This document shows positions 46,099-53,902 of a stretch of DNA of 55,540 nucleotides, one piece after another. Source of the DNA: Paracoccus nototheniae (GTDB lineage Bacteria > Pseudomonadota > Alphaproteobacteria > Rhodobacterales > Rhodobacteraceae). The first letter of the stretch is position 1, and each line of letters begins with the position of its first letter. The stretch is taken from positions 1 to 55,540 of the forward strand of contig NZ_RQRT01000021.1 of NCBI RefSeq assembly GCF_004335005.1, read 5' to 3'. The notes under the pieces are model-generated. The model was not told where the DNA came from, did no database searches, and was given only the letters and a program-made list of their open reading frames with translations. The position numbers and the translations under genes were made by a program.

Positions 46099-46865
46099 CC
46101 GCATCGCAGACCGCCGCCGTGCCCCTGCTGGAAACCCGCAACCTGACCATCAAGTTCGGCGGCATCACCGCCGCCGACGATGTCAGCATGACGATCGAGG
46201 CGGGCCGCAATCTGGCGATCATCGGCCCCAACGGTGCGGGCAAGACGACGTTCCTGAACATCTGCACCGGCTGGATCAAGCCGAAATCCGGTCAGGTGCT
46301 GTTCGAGGGGCGCGACATCACTCCACTGCCGCCGCGCAAGATCGTGGCGCGCGGCGTGGCCCGCGCCTTTCAGATCCCGCAGCTGTTCACCGAACACACC
46401 GCGCTGGAAAACCTGCTGATCGCCGTGTCGGCGCGCGAAGGCTTGCGCAACCCCCTGCGCCCCATGCACCGCATCCGCCAGCGCGACGAGATGATGGCCC
46501 TGCTGGAGATGGTGAACTGCGCCGATGTGGCCGACCGGCTGGTCGTCGAGCTGTCCGAGGGCCAGCGCAAGCTGATCGACATCGCCGTCGCGCTGGCGCT
46601 GAAGCCGCGTCTTTTGCTGATGGACGAACCCACCTCGGGCGTTGCCTCGTCGCAAAAGCACGAGGTGATGGAAATCCTGATCGCGGCGCTGGCCAAGGCG
46701 CGCGTTACCTCGGTCTTTGTCGAACATGACATGGGCATCGTCAGCCGCCATGCCGACGAGGTCGCCGTCTGGAACACCGGGCGCGTGCAGCTGCGCGGGA
46801 CGCCCGCGCAGATCCTGGCGCATCCCGACGTGATCCGCGACGTCATCGGAGAGGAGATCGCCTGA
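46095..46865 (+). CDS. ABC transporter ATP-binding protein (LivG type)
   Basis: A 256-residue ATPase. Walker A is GPNGAGKTTFLN, the signature is LSEGQRKLIDIAVALALKPRLL, Walker B is LLLMDEPTSGV, and the H-loop is in VFVEHDMGIV. Its last codon overlaps the start of the LivF-type gene (TGATG), so the two ATPases are coupled. The Q-loop and the C-terminal LivG extension are present. Confidence 0.95.
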   Translation: MTASQTAAVPLLETRNLTIKFGGITAADDVSMTIEAGRNLAIIGPNGAGKTTFLNICTGWIKPKSGQVLFEGRDITPLPPRKIVARGVARAFQIPQLFTEHTALENLLIAVSAREGLRNPLRPMHRIRQRDEMMALLEMVNCADVADRLVVELSEGQRKLIDIAVALALKPRLLLMDEPTSGVASSQKHEVMEILIAALAKARVTSVFVEHDMGIVSRHADEVAVWNTGRVQLRGTPAQILAHPDVIRDVIGEEIA

Positions 46866-47545
46866 TGCTGGAATTTCGCAACGTGCAGGCCTCGATCGGG
46901 ATCATCCAGATCCTGCGGCATCTGGATTTCCGCATCGCCCCGTCCGAGACGCTGGCCCTGATCGGGCGCAACGGGGCGGGCAAGACCACCTTTCTGCGCA
47001 GCATCATGGGATTCACCCGCGTCGAGGGCGAGATCCATTTCGGCGATATCCGGCTGGACCGCCTGCCGCCGCCCAAGCGCCCGGGTCTAGGCATCGGCTA
47101 TTCCCCCGAGGACCGGCGCCTGTTCTCGGCCTTCACGGTCGAGGAGAACATCCTGCTGCCCGCGCAGGCCGCCCGGCTTAGCGGTGCCGAAACGCGCAAG
47201 CGGCTGGACCGCGTCTATGACATCCTGCCCGAACTGCGCGAGATGGCCGGGCGTCCGGCGGGCAATGTGTCGGGCGGTCAGGGCAAGATGGTCGCCTTGG
47301 GCCGGGCTTTGATGTCTGGCACGCGGCTGGTGATGCTGGACGAACCGTTCCAGGGCCTCGCCCCCGCATTGGCGCAGCGCTACGCCGCAGCGCTTCGGGC
47401 CTTGCGCGATGCGGACCGGACCATCACGCTGATCATCACCGAATCCAACCCCTCGCTGCTGCGCGGTTTCGCGAACCGCACGCTTGTGATCGAGCGCGGC
47501 GAGATTACCGAAGGCTCGCTGGAGCCGGAAAGAGCGCACGCATGA
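46865..47545 (+). CDS. ABC transporter ATP-binding protein (LivF type)
   Basis: A 226-residue ATPase with Walker A GRNGAGKTTFLRS, signature NVSGGQGKMVALGRALMSGTRL and Walker B LVMLDEPFQGL. The usual His in the H-loop region (commonly EQN or EH) is within IITESNPSLLRGFANR, which has no His at this place; LivF proteins often carry EQN here. The stop overlaps the aldehyde dehydrogenase start (ATGA), tying that enzyme to the transporter operon. Confidence 0.92.
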   Translation: MLEFRNVQASIGIIQILRHLDFRIAPSETLALIGRNGAGKTTFLRSIMGFTRVEGEIHFGDIRLDRLPPPKRPGLGIGYSPEDRRLFSAFTVEENILLPAQAARLSGAETRKRLDRVYDILPELREMAGRPAGNVSGGQGKMVALGRALMSGTRLVMLDEPFQGLAPALAQRYAAALRALRDADRTITLIITESNPSLLRGFANRTLVIERGEITEGSLEPERAHA

Positions 47546-49011
47546 AAGACCTTCCCGTATCGGACCGCAAACTGGCGCTGCCCCGGCCGCTGAACCTGAT
47601 CGGCAACGATTTCGTCCCGGCGGCCTCGGGGGCCGAGATGGATGTTCTGTCGCCTATCGACGGGCTGCCCTTTGCCCGCATCGCCGACAGCGATGCCGCC
47701 GATATCGATGCTGCGGTCGCTGCGGCCCGCCATGCCTTTGACGCGGGCGAATGGGGCCGCCTGCCCGCGATGGAGCGGGGCCGTCTGATGCTGACGCTGT
47801 CGGCGCTGATCCTTGAGCATGCCGAGGATCTGGCCCAGCTGGAAAGCGCCGATAACGGCAAACCCATCGTTCAGGCCCGCGCCGACATGCAGGTCGCCGC
47901 GCGCTATTTCGAATTCTATGGCGGCGCGGCAGACAAGGTGCATGGCGAGGTCATCCCCTTCATGGCCGGATACAATGTCGAGATGCGCCGCGAACCCCAC
48001 GGCGTCACCGGCCATATCATCCCGTGGAATTACCCCGCGCAGATGCTGGGGCGTTCGGTCGCGCCCGCGCTGGCGATGGGCAATGCGACGGTGCTGAAAC
48101 CGGCCGAGGATGCCTGTCTCAGCGCGTTGCGGATCGGCGAACTGGCGGTGCAGGCGGGCTTTCCCCCCGGCGCGCTGAACATCGTGACCGGGCGCGGAGA
48201 GACGGCGGGCAAGGCGCTGTCGGAACATCGCGGCATCGATTTCATGTCCTTTACCGGCTCGCCCGAGGTGGGGGTGATGATCCAGATCGCGGCGGCGCGC
48301 AATTTCATCGGCTGCACGCTGGAACTGGGCGGCAAGTCGCCTCAGGTGATCTTCGAGGATGCCGATCTGGACGCGGCGATCCCGACCGTCGTCAAGGCGC
48401 TGATCCAGAATGGCGGACAGACCTGTTCGGCAGGCAGCCGCGCGCTGATCCAGCGCAGCATCTATGACCGCGTGGCCGCCGATCTGACCGCCCGGTTCAA
48501 GGAGATCGCGGCCTCGCCCTCGGGCGAGGATGCGGTGCTGGGGCCGCTGATCTCGGCCCGGCAAAAGCGGCGGGTCGAGGGATATATCGACGCTGCCGAC
48601 GCGCCGCTGCTGGGGCGCGGGCAGATCCGTGCCGATGCGCCCAAGGCCGGGTTCTATGTCGCCCCGGCGCTGTTCGGCCCCTGCGATCCCGCATCCCGCA
48701 TCGCGCAGGAAGAGGTGTTCGGCCCGGTGCTGACCCTGATCCCCTTTGATGACGAGGCCGATGCGATCCGCATCGCCAATGGCACCGAATACGGCCTTGT
48801 CGCCGGGGTCTGGACCCGCGACGGCGCGCGCCAGCAGCGCATGGCCAAGGCGCTGCGCTGCGGTCAGGTGTTCATCAACGGCTATGGCGCGGGTGGCGGT
48901 GTCGAACTGCCCTTTGGCGGCATCCGCAAATCCGGCCACGGGCGCGAAAAGGGCTTCGCGGCGCTGCTGGAATTTTCGCATATCAAGACCGTCGTGAACA
49001 ATCACGGCTGA
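47542..49011 (+). CDS. NAD(P)-dependent aldehyde dehydrogenase
   Basis: A 489-residue aldehyde dehydrogenase. The cofactor motif is IIPWNYPAQM, the catalytic Glu is in TLELGGKSPQVIFEDAD, and the nucleophilic Cys is in NGGQTCSAGSR. The C-terminal PFGGIRKSGHGREKG is standard. It probably oxidises an aldehyde derived from the imported compound and could act after the alcohol dehydrogenase. Translationally coupled to the ABC operon; a short-chain dehydrogenase follows after 28 bases. Confidence 0.94.
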   Translation: MKDLPVSDRKLALPRPLNLIGNDFVPAASGAEMDVLSPIDGLPFARIADSDAADIDAAVAAARHAFDAGEWGRLPAMERGRLMLTLSALILEHAEDLAQLESADNGKPIVQARADMQVAARYFEFYGGAADKVHGEVIPFMAGYNVEMRREPHGVTGHIIPWNYPAQMLGRSVAPALAMGNATVLKPAEDACLSALRIGELAVQAGFPPGALNIVTGRGETAGKALSEHRGIDFMSFTGSPEVGVMIQIAAARNFIGCTLELGGKSPQVIFEDADLDAAIPTVVKALIQNGGQTCSAGSRALIQRSIYDRVAADLTARFKEIAASPSGEDAVLGPLISARQKRRVEGYIDAADAPLLGRGQIRADAPKAGFYVAPALFGPCDPASRIAQEEVFGPVLTLIPFDDEADAIRIANGTEYGLVAGVWTRDGARQQRMAKALRCGQVFINGYGAGGGVELPFGGIRKSGHGREKGFAALLEFSHIKTVVNNHG

Positions 49012-49039
49012 TCATCCCAGAATGACAAGGAGGGCCAAT

Positions 49040-49789
49040 ATGCGCCTGAACGGAAAAACCGCACTGGTCACCGGTGCCGCCTCGGGCTTTGGCCGGGGCA
49101 TCGCCCAGACCTATATCCGCGAAGGCGCCCGCGTGGCCATCGTGGACATGAACGCCCAAGGTGCGCGCGCCGTGGCCGAAGATCTGGGTCCGAATGCCAT
49201 CGCCGTCACCTGCGATGTGACCCAGGGCGATCAGGTCGAGGCCGCGGTGCAGCAGACCCTGAGCGCCTTCGGGCAGCTGGACATCGTCGTCAACAATGCC
49301 GGCTGGACCAACCCCAACCAGCCCCTGATGGAGACCGACGAGGCGACCTTCCGCAAGATCTATGACATCAACGTGCTTTCGATCTTTCACATGACGAAAT
49401 CCTGCGTGCCGGTCTGGCGCGGGCAGGGGGGCGGGGTGATGCTGAACGTGGGATCGACCGCAGGCATCCGGCCCCGGCCCGGCCTGACATGGTACAATTC
49501 GTCCAAGGGCGCGGTGAACCTGATGACCCGGTCGCTGGCGGTCGAGCTGGCCCCCGACCGCATCCGCGTCTGCGGGATCGCGCCGGTGATGGGGGTGACG
49601 GGGCTGCTGGAACAGTTCATGGGCATGCCCGACACGCCCGAAAACCGCGCCAAATTCATCGCGACCATCCCGCTTGGCCGCCTGTCCGAGCCTCAGGACA
49701 TCGCCAATGCGGCGCTGTATCTGGGCTCGGACGAGGCGGCATTCATCACCGGCGTGATCCTGGAGGTCGATGGCGGGCGGACGGTCTGA
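49040..49789 (+). CDS. Short-chain dehydrogenase/reductase
   Basis: A 249-residue classical SDR. The cofactor motif is TGAASGFGRGIA, the structural motif NNAG, the catalytic Ser in NVGSTAG, and the Y-x-x-x-K pair in TWYNSSKGAV. The start at 49040 follows AAGGAGG by 6 bases. It is the last gene of the plus-strand operon and likely oxidises a secondary alcohol or reduces a ketone intermediate. Confidence 0.93.
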   Translation: MRLNGKTALVTGAASGFGRGIAQTYIREGARVAIVDMNAQGARAVAEDLGPNAIAVTCDVTQGDQVEAAVQQTLSAFGQLDIVVNNAGWTNPNQPLMETDEATFRKIYDINVLSIFHMTKSCVPVWRGQGGGVMLNVGSTAGIRPRPGLTWYNSSKGAVNLMTRSLAVELAPDRIRVCGIAPVMGVTGLLEQFMGMPDTPENRAKFIATIPLGRLSEPQDIANAALYLGSDEAAFITGVILEVDGGRTV

Positions 49790-49801
49790 GGGCCGCGGCG
49801 G

Positions 49802-49831
49802 GCGGGGTCCGGCAAGGATGCCGCGCCCCGC
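49802..49831. terminator. Hairpin between the convergent operons
   Basis: GCGGGG-TC-CGGC-AAGGAT-GCCG-CG-CCCCGC, adjacent to both the SDR stop (49789) and the lyase stop (49832). It may end both operons; no T-run. Confidence 0.5.
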
Positions 49832-50641
49832 TCAGCCCCCTGCCGCTGACAGGATCGCCCTTGCGCGCAGGCGCACCGGGGCATCCACCATCTGTCCATC
49901 GACAGCCACCGCGCCGCCATCCCCGGCCCCCGTGCTGGCCGCCAGCACGCGTCGCGCCCAAGCGATCTGATCGTCTGATGGCTGGAATGCGCGGCGGACC
50001 GGCGTGATCTGACGGGGATGGATGCACAGCTTGCCACCCATGCCCAAGGCCCGCGCCTCGGCCGCGTCCGCGTGACACAGTTCGGGGTCGTCCAGCTGCG
50101 CGGTGACCCCGTCCAGAGGTGCCGCGATCCCTGCCAGCCGCGAGGCCATGACCAGCTCTGACCGGGCGGGCAGCAGCAGGTCGCGGCGGTGATCCATGCC
50201 CAGATCGGCGCAGAAATCGATCGATCCAAAGGCCAGTTGCCGCACAGCGGGCGATGCCGCGATGTCGCGCGCGGCGGCAAGACCCCGCGCGGTTTCGATC
50301 AGCGCGACCACCGCCAGACCGGGCAGGCTGGCCGCCATCGCCTCGATCGCCGCGCGGCATTCGGCCTTGGGCAGCAGGACGGCGGCAACGGGCTGCGCGC
50401 GCAGGGCGGCGATGTCGTCGGGGTACCATTGCGTGCCGATGGCGTTGACGCGCACGACGACCGGCAGATCGGTGAAATCGCAGCACAGCGCCGCGCGGGC
50501 GCGGTCCTTGGCGCCGGGCGCAACCGCATCCTCCAGATCCAGAATGACGGCATCGGTCCCGGACAGGGCGGCCTTGGCAAACCGGTCGGGACGGTCGGCG
50601 GGCACGAACAGCGGGGCGATTGCCGGGGTAAACCCTACCAT
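49832..50641 (-). CDS. HpcH/HpaI-family CoA ester lyase (probable citramalyl-CoA lyase)
   Basis: A 269-residue TIM-barrel lyase of the citrate lyase beta family. Metal and CoA residues appear in FVPADRPDRFAKAALSGTDAVILDLEDAVAPG, VVVRVNAIGTQWYPDDI and LLPKAECRAAIEAM; ALIETARGLAAARDIA and QLAFGSIDFCADLG complete the barrel. In the context of the CoA transferase and MaoC-type hydratase it fits cleavage of citramalyl-CoA to acetyl-CoA and pyruvate; malyl-CoA lyase is the alternative. The start overlaps the hydratase stop by seven bases. It is the last gene of the operon. Confidence 0.87.
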   Translation of the reverse strand: MVGFTPAIAPLFVPADRPDRFAKAALSGTDAVILDLEDAVAPGAKDRARAALCCDFTDLPVVVRVNAIGTQWYPDDIAALRAQPVAAVLLPKAECRAAIEAMAASLPGLAVVALIETARGLAAARDIAASPAVRQLAFGSIDFCADLGMDHRRDLLLPARSELVMASRLAGIAAPLDGVTAQLDDPELCHADAAEARALGMGGKLCIHPRQITPVRRAFQPSDDQIAWARRVLAASTGAGDGGAVAVDGQMVDAPVRLRARAILSAAGG

Positions 50642-51540
50642 GACGCCTGCGCTTGCATCGCCACCGGGCCGCCGGGCCGGGCGGTCCACAGCGCCATGTT
50701 TGCCCCGTCGGGGTCATCGGGGCCATCGGGGCTTGCGTTCAGCATGACATCGGCGGTGTCGAACAGCGGCGACAGACTGCGAAACCGGAACATCGACGGG
50801 GGCCGCCCCGCCACATCCGCCGCCATCTGGGCCAGCAGCGTGGCCTGCAGGGGGCCATGCATGATCAGGCCGGGATAGCCCTCGACCCCGGTGGCATAAG
50901 GGGCGTCGTAATGGATGCGATGCCCGTTGAAGGTCAGCGCGGAATAGCGAAAGAGCAGCGTCGCGTCGGGGCGGATCATCCGCTGATGCACGCCCGCAGG
51001 GGCCGTGTCGGACGTGACAGGAACCGGGGGGCCATCCGCCCCGCGATAGACGATGTCCTGCCGTTCGGTGACAGCCAGCCGGCCCGCAGCCTCGATCCGG
51101 TGATCGACGGTGACGAAACATAACGGCCCGCTGCGGCCCTGCTTTTGCTGGATGTCGCGGATGCGCGACTGCCGGGTGACCCGATCGCCGATCCGCAGCG
51201 GGGCGTGGAAGGTGAATTGCCCCCCCGCCCACATCCGCCGGGGCAGGGGCACGGGTGGCAGGAAACCGCCGCGCGCCGGATGCCCGTCCGGGCCAAGGGC
51301 CGAGGCGCGGATGGCGGGCTGGGTCAGGCACAGATGGATCAGAAGCGGCGCGTCAGCCCCGTCATCCAGCGGGCCGTCGCGATCGAATGTCGCCAGAAAC
51401 CGCTGGACCTGGGCTGCGGTCAGCACCTCGGTGGCCTTCTCGGTGCGGCCGATCCAGTCCTGCAGGGCGGGCCAATCCTGGGTGGTGGTCCAATCCTGGG
51501 TGGTGGTCGGATCTTGCAGGGTGGGCGGGTCGATGGGCAT
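50635..51540 (-). CDS. MaoC/FAS1-like hydratase (itaconyl- or mesaconyl-CoA hydratase type)
   Basis: A 301-residue double-hotdog hydratase. The C-terminal half carries RYSALTFNGHRIHYDAPYATGVEGYPGLIMHGPLQATLL, the diagnostic block of the HTD2 / mesaconyl-CoA hydratase group; the N-terminal half (PRRMWAGGQFTFHAPLRIGDRVTR) is the substrate hotdog. With the CoA transferase and lyase it would hydrate itaconyl-CoA (or mesaconyl-CoA) to citramalyl-CoA. The N-terminus contains two perfect copies of an 18-base unit (TTTQDW-TTTQDW). Start 51540 lies 3 bases downstream of the CoA transferase stop. Confidence 0.86.
   Translation of the reverse strand: MPIDPPTLQDPTTTQDWTTTQDWPALQDWIGRTEKATEVLTAAQVQRFLATFDRDGPLDDGADAPLLIHLCLTQPAIRASALGPDGHPARGGFLPPVPLPRRMWAGGQFTFHAPLRIGDRVTRQSRIRDIQQKQGRSGPLCFVTVDHRIEAAGRLAVTERQDIVYRGADGPPVPVTSDTAPAGVHQRMIRPDATLLFRYSALTFNGHRIHYDAPYATGVEGYPGLIMHGPLQATLLAQMAADVAGRPPSMFRFRSLSPLFDTADVMLNASPDGPDDPDGANMALWTARPGGPVAMQAQASW
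51472..51507. repeat. Two perfect 18-base tandem repeats in the hydratase gene
   Basis: Unit CCAATCCTGGGTGGTGGT at 51472-51489 and 51490-51507, in frame, encoding repeated QDWTTT. It lengthens a flexible N-terminal segment by six residues. Confidence 0.85.
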
Positions 51541-51543
51541 CGC

Positions 51544-52641
51544 TTAATCGATCCTCTGGCCGATGGCCGGGACGGCGCGATAATCGCGCGGGGCGTGGCG
51601 CACCAGCGGCGCCGGGGCCGGGCACCGGACCGGGCCGTTCGGCGTGTCCAGCGTGATGCGGCGCAGATGCGGATGGGCCGACAGCCCCGCCATGTCATTG
51701 ACCGAGGCCATCGCGATATCGGCCTGTTGCAGCCGGGCCATCGCCTCGGGCCCGGTCATCCGCGCAAAGGCCTCGGCAACGATGCCGTCGGTCTGCGGGC
51801 GGTTCGCCACCCGCGCGACATTGGTGGCAAAGCGTGGGTCATGGCCCAGATCGGGCTGGTCCAGAAACAGCTGGCACAGCTTGCGCCATTCCCGGTCGCT
51901 CTGGACCGAGATCAGCACCAGCTGTCCGTCGCGCGTCCCGAACGCGCTGTAGGGCGAGATCGAGGGATGGGCCAGACCGACCCGTTCGGGCGACTGCCCG
52001 GCCTCGTGATTGAGCAGCGGCACGGTCATCCATTCCGCCATCACATCAAACATCGAGACCGAGATGGTCGCCCCCCGCCCGGTGATCCCGCGCGCGATCA
52101 GCGCCTCGAGAATGGCGGCATGGGCGGTGGCGCCGGTGGCGACATCGACGATGGACATGCCGACGCGGGCGGGTTCTGTCGGGCCGCCGGTGATGGAACA
52201 CAGCCCCGATTCCGCCTGAATCAGCAGATCATAGGCCTTGCGGTCGGCCATCGGGCCTTGGTTGCCATAGCCGGTGATGGCGCAGGTGATCAGCCGGGGA
52301 TGGCTGTCGGCCAGGGCCTCGGGGTCGAACCCCAACCGGGCCAGCGCGCCGCGCTTGAGGTTCTGGACCAGCACATCGGCCCCGGCCAGCAGATCCGTGA
52401 AGCGCGCCTTGTCGGAAGCTTGGGTCAGGTCCAGCACGACCGAGCTTTTGCCGCGATTGAGCCAGACGAAATAGCTGGACTGTCCCGCCGCCGCCCGGTC
52501 ATAGCCGCGCGCGAAATCGCCTTCGGGGCGTTCGATCTTGATCACCTCGGCCCCCGCATCGGCCAGCCGGGCGGTGGCAAAGGGGGCCGCGACCGCCTGT
52601 TCGACGGCCACCACCTTCAGCCCCTTCAGCGGCAGATCCAT
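51544..52641 (-). CDS. CaiB/BaiF-type CoA transferase (probable itaconate/citramalate CoA transferase)
   Basis: A 365-residue class III CoA transferase. The first block is LPLKGLKVVAVEQAVAAPFATARLADAGAEVIKIERPEGDFAR. The catalytic Asp lies in RKAYDLLIQAESGL (Asp138), with the expected GGxxG-like SITGGPTEPARVG after it. It is predicted to activate a C5 dicarboxylate with CoA from succinyl-CoA. The start at 52641 overlaps the acyl-CoA dehydrogenase stop (ATGA). Confidence 0.88.
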   Translation of the reverse strand: MDLPLKGLKVVAVEQAVAAPFATARLADAGAEVIKIERPEGDFARGYDRAAAGQSSYFVWLNRGKSSVVLDLTQASDKARFTDLLAGADVLVQNLKRGALARLGFDPEALADSHPRLITCAITGYGNQGPMADRKAYDLLIQAESGLCSITGGPTEPARVGMSIVDVATGATAHAAILEALIARGITGRGATISVSMFDVMAEWMTVPLLNHEAGQSPERVGLAHPSISPYSAFGTRDGQLVLISVQSDREWRKLCQLFLDQPDLGHDPRFATNVARVANRPQTDGIVAEAFARMTGPEAMARLQQADIAMASVNDMAGLSAHPHLRRITLDTPNGPVRCPAPAPLVRHAPRDYRAVPAIGQRID

Positions 52642-53804
52642 CAGAAGCTCCGCGGCAGGCCAAGCACATGCTCGGCGATGTAGGACAGGATCAGGTTGGT
52701 CGAGATGGGCGCGACCTGATACAGGCGGGTTTCGCGGAACTTGCGTTCGACATCGTATTCGCAGGCAAAGCCAAAGCCGCCATGGAACTGGATGCAGGCA
52801 TTCGCGGCCTCCCAGCTGGCCTTGGCGGCCAGATATTTGGCCATGTTCGCCTCGGCCCCGCAGGGCTGGCCGTCGTCGAACAGGCGGCACGCCTTATAGC
52901 GCATCAGGTTCGCGGCCTCGATCTCGATATAGCTTTCGGCGATGGGGAACTGGACGCCCTGGTTCTGCCCGATCGGTCGGCCAAAGACGACGCGGTCGCC
53001 GACATAGCGGGTCACCCGGTCCACGAACCAATAGCCGTCGCCGATGCATTCCGCCGCGATCAACGCGCGTTCCGCATTCAGCCCGGTCAGGATATAGCGA
53101 AAGCCCTGACCTTCCTGCCCGATCAGGTTTTCGGCAGGAATTTCCAGATTGTCGAAAAACAGCTCGTTCGTCTCGTGGTTGACCATGTTCAGGATCGGGC
53201 GCACCGCCATGCCTGCGGCCATCGCCTGTTTCACATCGACCAGAAAGATCGACAGGCCTTCGGATTTCTTCGTCACATCGGCCAGAGGCGTGGTGCGCGC
53301 CAGAAGGATCATCAGGTCGGAATGCTGCACCCGGCTGATCCACACTTTTTGCCCGTTGATCACATAACGGTCGCCCTTGCGCACCGCCGTGGTGCGGATC
53401 TTCGTCGTATCGGTGCCGGTGGTGGGTTCGGTCACGCCCATCGATTGCAGCCGCAATTCGCCGCTGGCCAGCCGGGGCAGGATGTCGCGCTTTTGCGCAT
53501 CGGACCCGTGCTTCAGCAGGGTGTTCATATTGTACATCTGACCGTGGCAGGCACCCGAATTGCCGCCCGCGCGGTTGATCTCTTCCATGATGACCGAGGC
53601 TTCGGTCAGGCCCAGCCCCGATCCGCCGTATTCCTCGGGGATCAGCGCGGCCATCCATCCGGCGCGGGTCAGCGCATCGACGAAGGCCTCGGGATAGGCG
53701 CGGTCCATGTCGATCCGGCGGTGATATTCGTCGGGAAATTCCGCGCACAGGCTGCGGATCGCCTCTCGGATGTCCTGAAACGCGTCGGTCGTGGTCGTCA
53801 GCAA
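52641..53804 (-). CDS. Acyl-CoA dehydrogenase
   Basis: A 387-residue flavoprotein dehydrogenase. The FAD/substrate segments LQSMGVTEPTTGTDTTKIRT, GQKVWISRVQHSDLM and IQFHGGFGFACEYDVERKFRETR are present. The usual catalytic Glu of the YEGT motif is absent (LYQVAPIST), but GLNAERALIA carries a Glu (about residue 245) at the position used by isovaleryl-CoA and long-chain dehydrogenases. The start is a TTG at 53804, six bases after GGAGGG; the only upstream ATG (53930) would overlap the fumarase gene. Probably desaturates or reduces a C5 acyl-CoA. Confidence 0.87.
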   Translation of the reverse strand: MLTTTTDAFQDIREAIRSLCAEFPDEYHRRIDMDRAYPEAFVDALTRAGWMAALIPEEYGGSGLGLTEASVIMEEINRAGGNSGACHGQMYNMNTLLKHGSDAQKRDILPRLASGELRLQSMGVTEPTTGTDTTKIRTTAVRKGDRYVINGQKVWISRVQHSDLMILLARTTPLADVTKKSEGLSIFLVDVKQAMAAGMAVRPILNMVNHETNELFFDNLEIPAENLIGQEGQGFRYILTGLNAERALIAAECIGDGYWFVDRVTRYVGDRVVFGRPIGQNQGVQFPIAESYIEIEAANLMRYKACRLFDDGQPCGAEANMAKYLAAKASWEAANACIQFHGGFGFACEYDVERKFRETRLYQVAPISTNLILSYIAEHVLGLPRSF

Positions 53805-53902
53805 GGCGGTCCCTCCGGCAGGCTTGGGCACAGGCCCCGACTGTGGCGCAGATGCGCGCAAGGGATGAAATACAGCTTTGTCATGGGGGCCATATGCAGC
53901 GC

